Assembly (NCBI GenBank): GCA_023512835.1
Contig: CM042084.1
Coordinates: 14,533,403-14,597,402 of the forward strand
DNA: 64,000 nucleotides
Reading direction: 5' to 3'
Source: Taxillus chinensis
Taxonomy: Eukaryota > Streptophyta > Magnoliopsida > Santalales > Loranthaceae
Shown here: in pieces, positions 62,057 to 64,000 of the stretch
Numbering within the stretch: the stretch's first letter is position 1
How the letters are laid out: every line of letters begins with the position of its first letter
The notes under the pieces: generated by a model
The model's input: only the letters and a program-made list of their open reading frames with translations
Database searches by the model: none
What the model was told of the DNA's origin: nothing
Translations under genes and position numbers: made by a program

Positions 62057-64000
62057 TCAAAACAAGGGCTTCTTTCCATCTAGCATCCCCATCAAGTGAC
62101 TAAAAACATGCCCCCCGCCATCTCGCAGGCCAGAATGCATGTACTCGTTGGTTATCCATAGCCTAATTCCGGGAATCTGAGAGGCAGTCTCCATGGCTAT
62201 CTTGAAGTTAACATACATATCTTCATAGTAAACAGCGGCTGCAACTGGGACCTGCCAGCATTAACCAAAGGAGAAGCCAATAAGAGAGCCCCTTACAAGA
62301 GTGGTACAGATAGAGACATGAAATGAAGAGAGCTCTATTTAAGAGAGACCCCTCTAGACCCTTGCTTCATTCACCCCAACAATTAAATGAACATAAAAGT
62401 TGATGACTTTTTGGACTGTTTGAACAGCAATGGTTGATTATAAACTTTACCCTGCTACATGTCTGCCCTCTCAACACCTAACCAAGGAAATAGATTTTAT
62501 GCATAGTGGTTTACGAAAGCAACTTCTCCTAAAATTCATACATGAATGATCAATTTAGTTTAATAGAAAAGAATATAGAGAGAAATATAGAGAGAGATAC
62601 AAGAGTTGATAATCTTTTTTTTTTTTGTTAATTAACTTGCAAGGCTCTTAAATAGGCTACATAAAAACTACCCAATAAACATCAACTACCCATTATAATT
62701 AAAGCTACCTTAAAGATAATTGAAACTTAAAACTCCCCATAACCCATTACAATTAAAACTACCCACTATTAATTAAAATAAACTTTCCACTAGATACCGT
62801 CCCCTACGGCACATAACACATCAAACCACGTGGATGAACTGAATTGGAAAATGAATTCATAGGATTCAAATTCAAAACATTGAAAAGCCTCAGATTTTAA
62901 CAGCGCCATTCTCTGATTTTTTGAAACTAAAATGGGAAATCCTAAATGGCCAAAGCCCAAGCATATCTGTTAGTAATCATATATTTTCATATTACCTCCA
63001 TCCATCATAAGGATGGATAATTTTGAAAATGTTTACAAGTTCACTTTAGGCATTTATGCAGAGAAGTCGTCTTATAGCACATCATCCCGACTAAAGCAGC
63101 CTTGGCTGAGAATAACATCAGCAAAAAATTACGAACCTTGTTGTTTTTTAGCGTGGAAATGTCATATAGTGGTGGCCAATCTACCTTCCCCGACAATAAA
63201 TGAGCAGCATCCTTAAATTGCCTCAAGGCATGAATTTCATCGAACATCCATGGAAAGATCATCTGCAAAAGCAACCATTCTATTGCTTTTATAGTGCTAA
63301 GCTAAGCATATTTCTTCTATTAGCAACATCTTATCAACATATTGAAACCAAAAAACATTACTTTGTGTGCTTGGTGTTCTTAATAAATTATTACTTATCA
63401 AAAAAGAGAAACATTAAAACTATGAAGCAGGCAATGAGCTCTTTGGCACACATTGGTAAATTTTCAAATCATCAATCAGATCACCAACCAAAGTCGACAA
63501 CAAATGACCAAAATGTTAAAAGCATGAAATCAAATAAACAAACTACCTTAGAGGGGTAAACTGAACATTTCTGTAAATGAAGAAATTTACGTAGCACTAG
63601 CAGTATACTTTTTCTCGATGCATTTTCTTTCCTCTTTTTCATATAGGAAGGACTTTCAGCAGATGGCTTGATGTTTTATGTCCAAAACAAGAATGAAGCA
63701 CAAATCAAATCAAAATCCCCAGGGAGCACCAATATAAGCCCTCCAAAAAAAACAGAAAAAAAAAAAAAAAAAAAAAAAAAACCTGCCCATGCAAAACCAT
63801 CATTTGTGTCACCCTCACCCCATTCTCTCCAAATGCTTACATGCAGGAAAGCCCACAGACTTTACACTTCCGAAGTGTTTTAACCCAGACAAGAGTATAA
63901 AATGAGATAATATATGTCCTTTACTAAAACATTCCTTGGTTTCAGCTGAATTTTTATATACCAAACACAGCTAATCCTTCACGTGAAGCCACTCATACAT
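62057..64000 (-). CDS. Proline iminopeptidase-like alpha/beta hydrolase, 3' part (runs off the window)
   Basis: Two terminal exons are visible on the minus strand: 63262-63137 (42 codons, MIFPWMFDEIHALRQFKDAA start, ending STLKNNK) and 62251-62057 (64 codons plus TGA, starting VPVAAAVYYEDMYVNFKIAM, including LWITNEYMHSGLRDGGGHV and ending DGKKPLF). Both are open, and the junction is phase 0 with GT-AG borders. The family (peptidase S33) releases N-terminal proline; the C-terminal part carries the acidic (YYEDMYV) and His (EYMHSGLRD) region of the hydrolase active site. The N-terminal exons, including the nucleophile Ser, lie beyond base 64000. The closest recalled homologue is Arabidopsis At3g61540. 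This copy is intact where visible and is the counterpart of the pseudogene at 55-57.9 kb. Confidence 0.88.
62549..62827. mobile_element. Insertion of about 275 bp in the hydrolase intron, absent from the pseudogene copy
   Basis: The intron flanks AAAATTCATACATG and CRYGTGGATGAAC are shared with the pseudogene copy (near 54,640-54,685), where only about 19 bases separate them. Here about 275 bases intervene, beginning near TGATCAATTTAG and ending near ACATCAAAC. The segment includes GA-rich and T-rich tracts and TTAAATAGGCTACATAAAAAC. It looks like a small solo-LTR or non-autonomous element, but termini and target duplication are not certain. Confidence 0.55.
63361..63408 (+). mobile_element. 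Short LINE/SINE-type 3' fragment with target duplication
   Basis: A 48-bp insertion relative to the pseudogene copy ends in TTACTTATCAAAAAAGAG, typical of plant LINE/SINE 3' tails. It is flanked by the 8-bp direct repeat AAACATTA (63353-63360 and 63409-63416). In the pseudogene copy the empty site reads AAAACATTACAAC. This is a 5'-truncated retroposition event. Confidence 0.75.
63758..63781. repeat. Poly(A) run in the hydrolase intron
   Basis: About 24 consecutive A, in the intron upstream of the visible penultimate exon of the hydrolase gene. The corresponding site in the pseudogene copy (about 55,508-55,520) has a much shorter run. Confidence 0.85.

Noticed and set aside
1..64000. CRISPR arrays, toxin-antitoxin, phage-defence or other prokaryotic systems
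   Set aside because: The window is plant nuclear DNA with spliced genes; repeats are microsatellites and transposons, with no regularly spaced repeats or bacterial operons.

Overview
This window is nuclear DNA of a flowering plant. It has plant-specific families (an SVP-type MADS-box factor, an AT-hook/PPC protein, a P-class PPR protein), GT-AG introns, long AT-rich spacers, many AT/CT microsatellites and decayed plant retrotransposons. The sequence does not fix the species. Several intronless genes are GC-rich inside AT-rich surroundings. I see no tRNA, rRNA, CRISPR, plastid or bacterial feature.

Layout. 0.9-5.3 kb (+): eight-exon SVP/StMADS11-type MADS-box gene, 231 aa. 7.6-8.3 kb (-): copia relic. 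8.9-9.9 kb (+): intronless J-domain protein with a C-terminal Cys-rich zinc ribbon. 12.8-13.2 kb: orphan ORF. 13.8-14.2 kb: TRIM element with LTRs, PBS and PPT. 14.8-15.6 kb: Harbinger transposase relic. 19.1-20.0 kb (+): AHL gene with a one-base frameshift in a C run. 20.6-20.9 kb: strong inverted repeat with arms of about 75-85 nt. 24.4-26.2 kb: decayed Ty3/gypsy sequence. 27.5-34.5 kb (-): eleven-exon UBP16-type ubiquitin protease, about 1045 aa. 35-39 kb: AT-rich, gene-poor spacer. 39.8-41.1 kb (-): membrane-anchored DUF7870/methyltransferase-like gene with two more one-base frameshifts in homopolymers. 42.4-44.2 kb: short non-autonomous LTR retrotransposon. 48.2-50.4 kb (-): RNA polymerase III subunit RPC9, probably with a distant 5'-UTR exon at 53.7-54.0 kb. 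55.0-57.9 kb (-): proline iminopeptidase pseudogene. 58.1-60.5 kb (+): intronless mitochondrial-type PPR gene. 62.1 kb to the window end (-): 3' end of the intact proline iminopeptidase gene from which the pseudogene was copied.

The genes are independent transcription units with unrelated roles: floral/meristem regulation, co-chaperone, chromatin, deubiquitination, Pol III transcription and organelle RNA processing. There is no sign of a cluster or pathway, and I found no convincing new biological system. The items most worth a second look are the hairpin locus at 20.6 kb, the three homopolymer frameshifts (probably assembly errors), the AT microsatellite abutting a MADS-gene splice acceptor, the TRIM, and the hydrolase-PPR-hydrolase arrangement with insertions that differ between the two copies.
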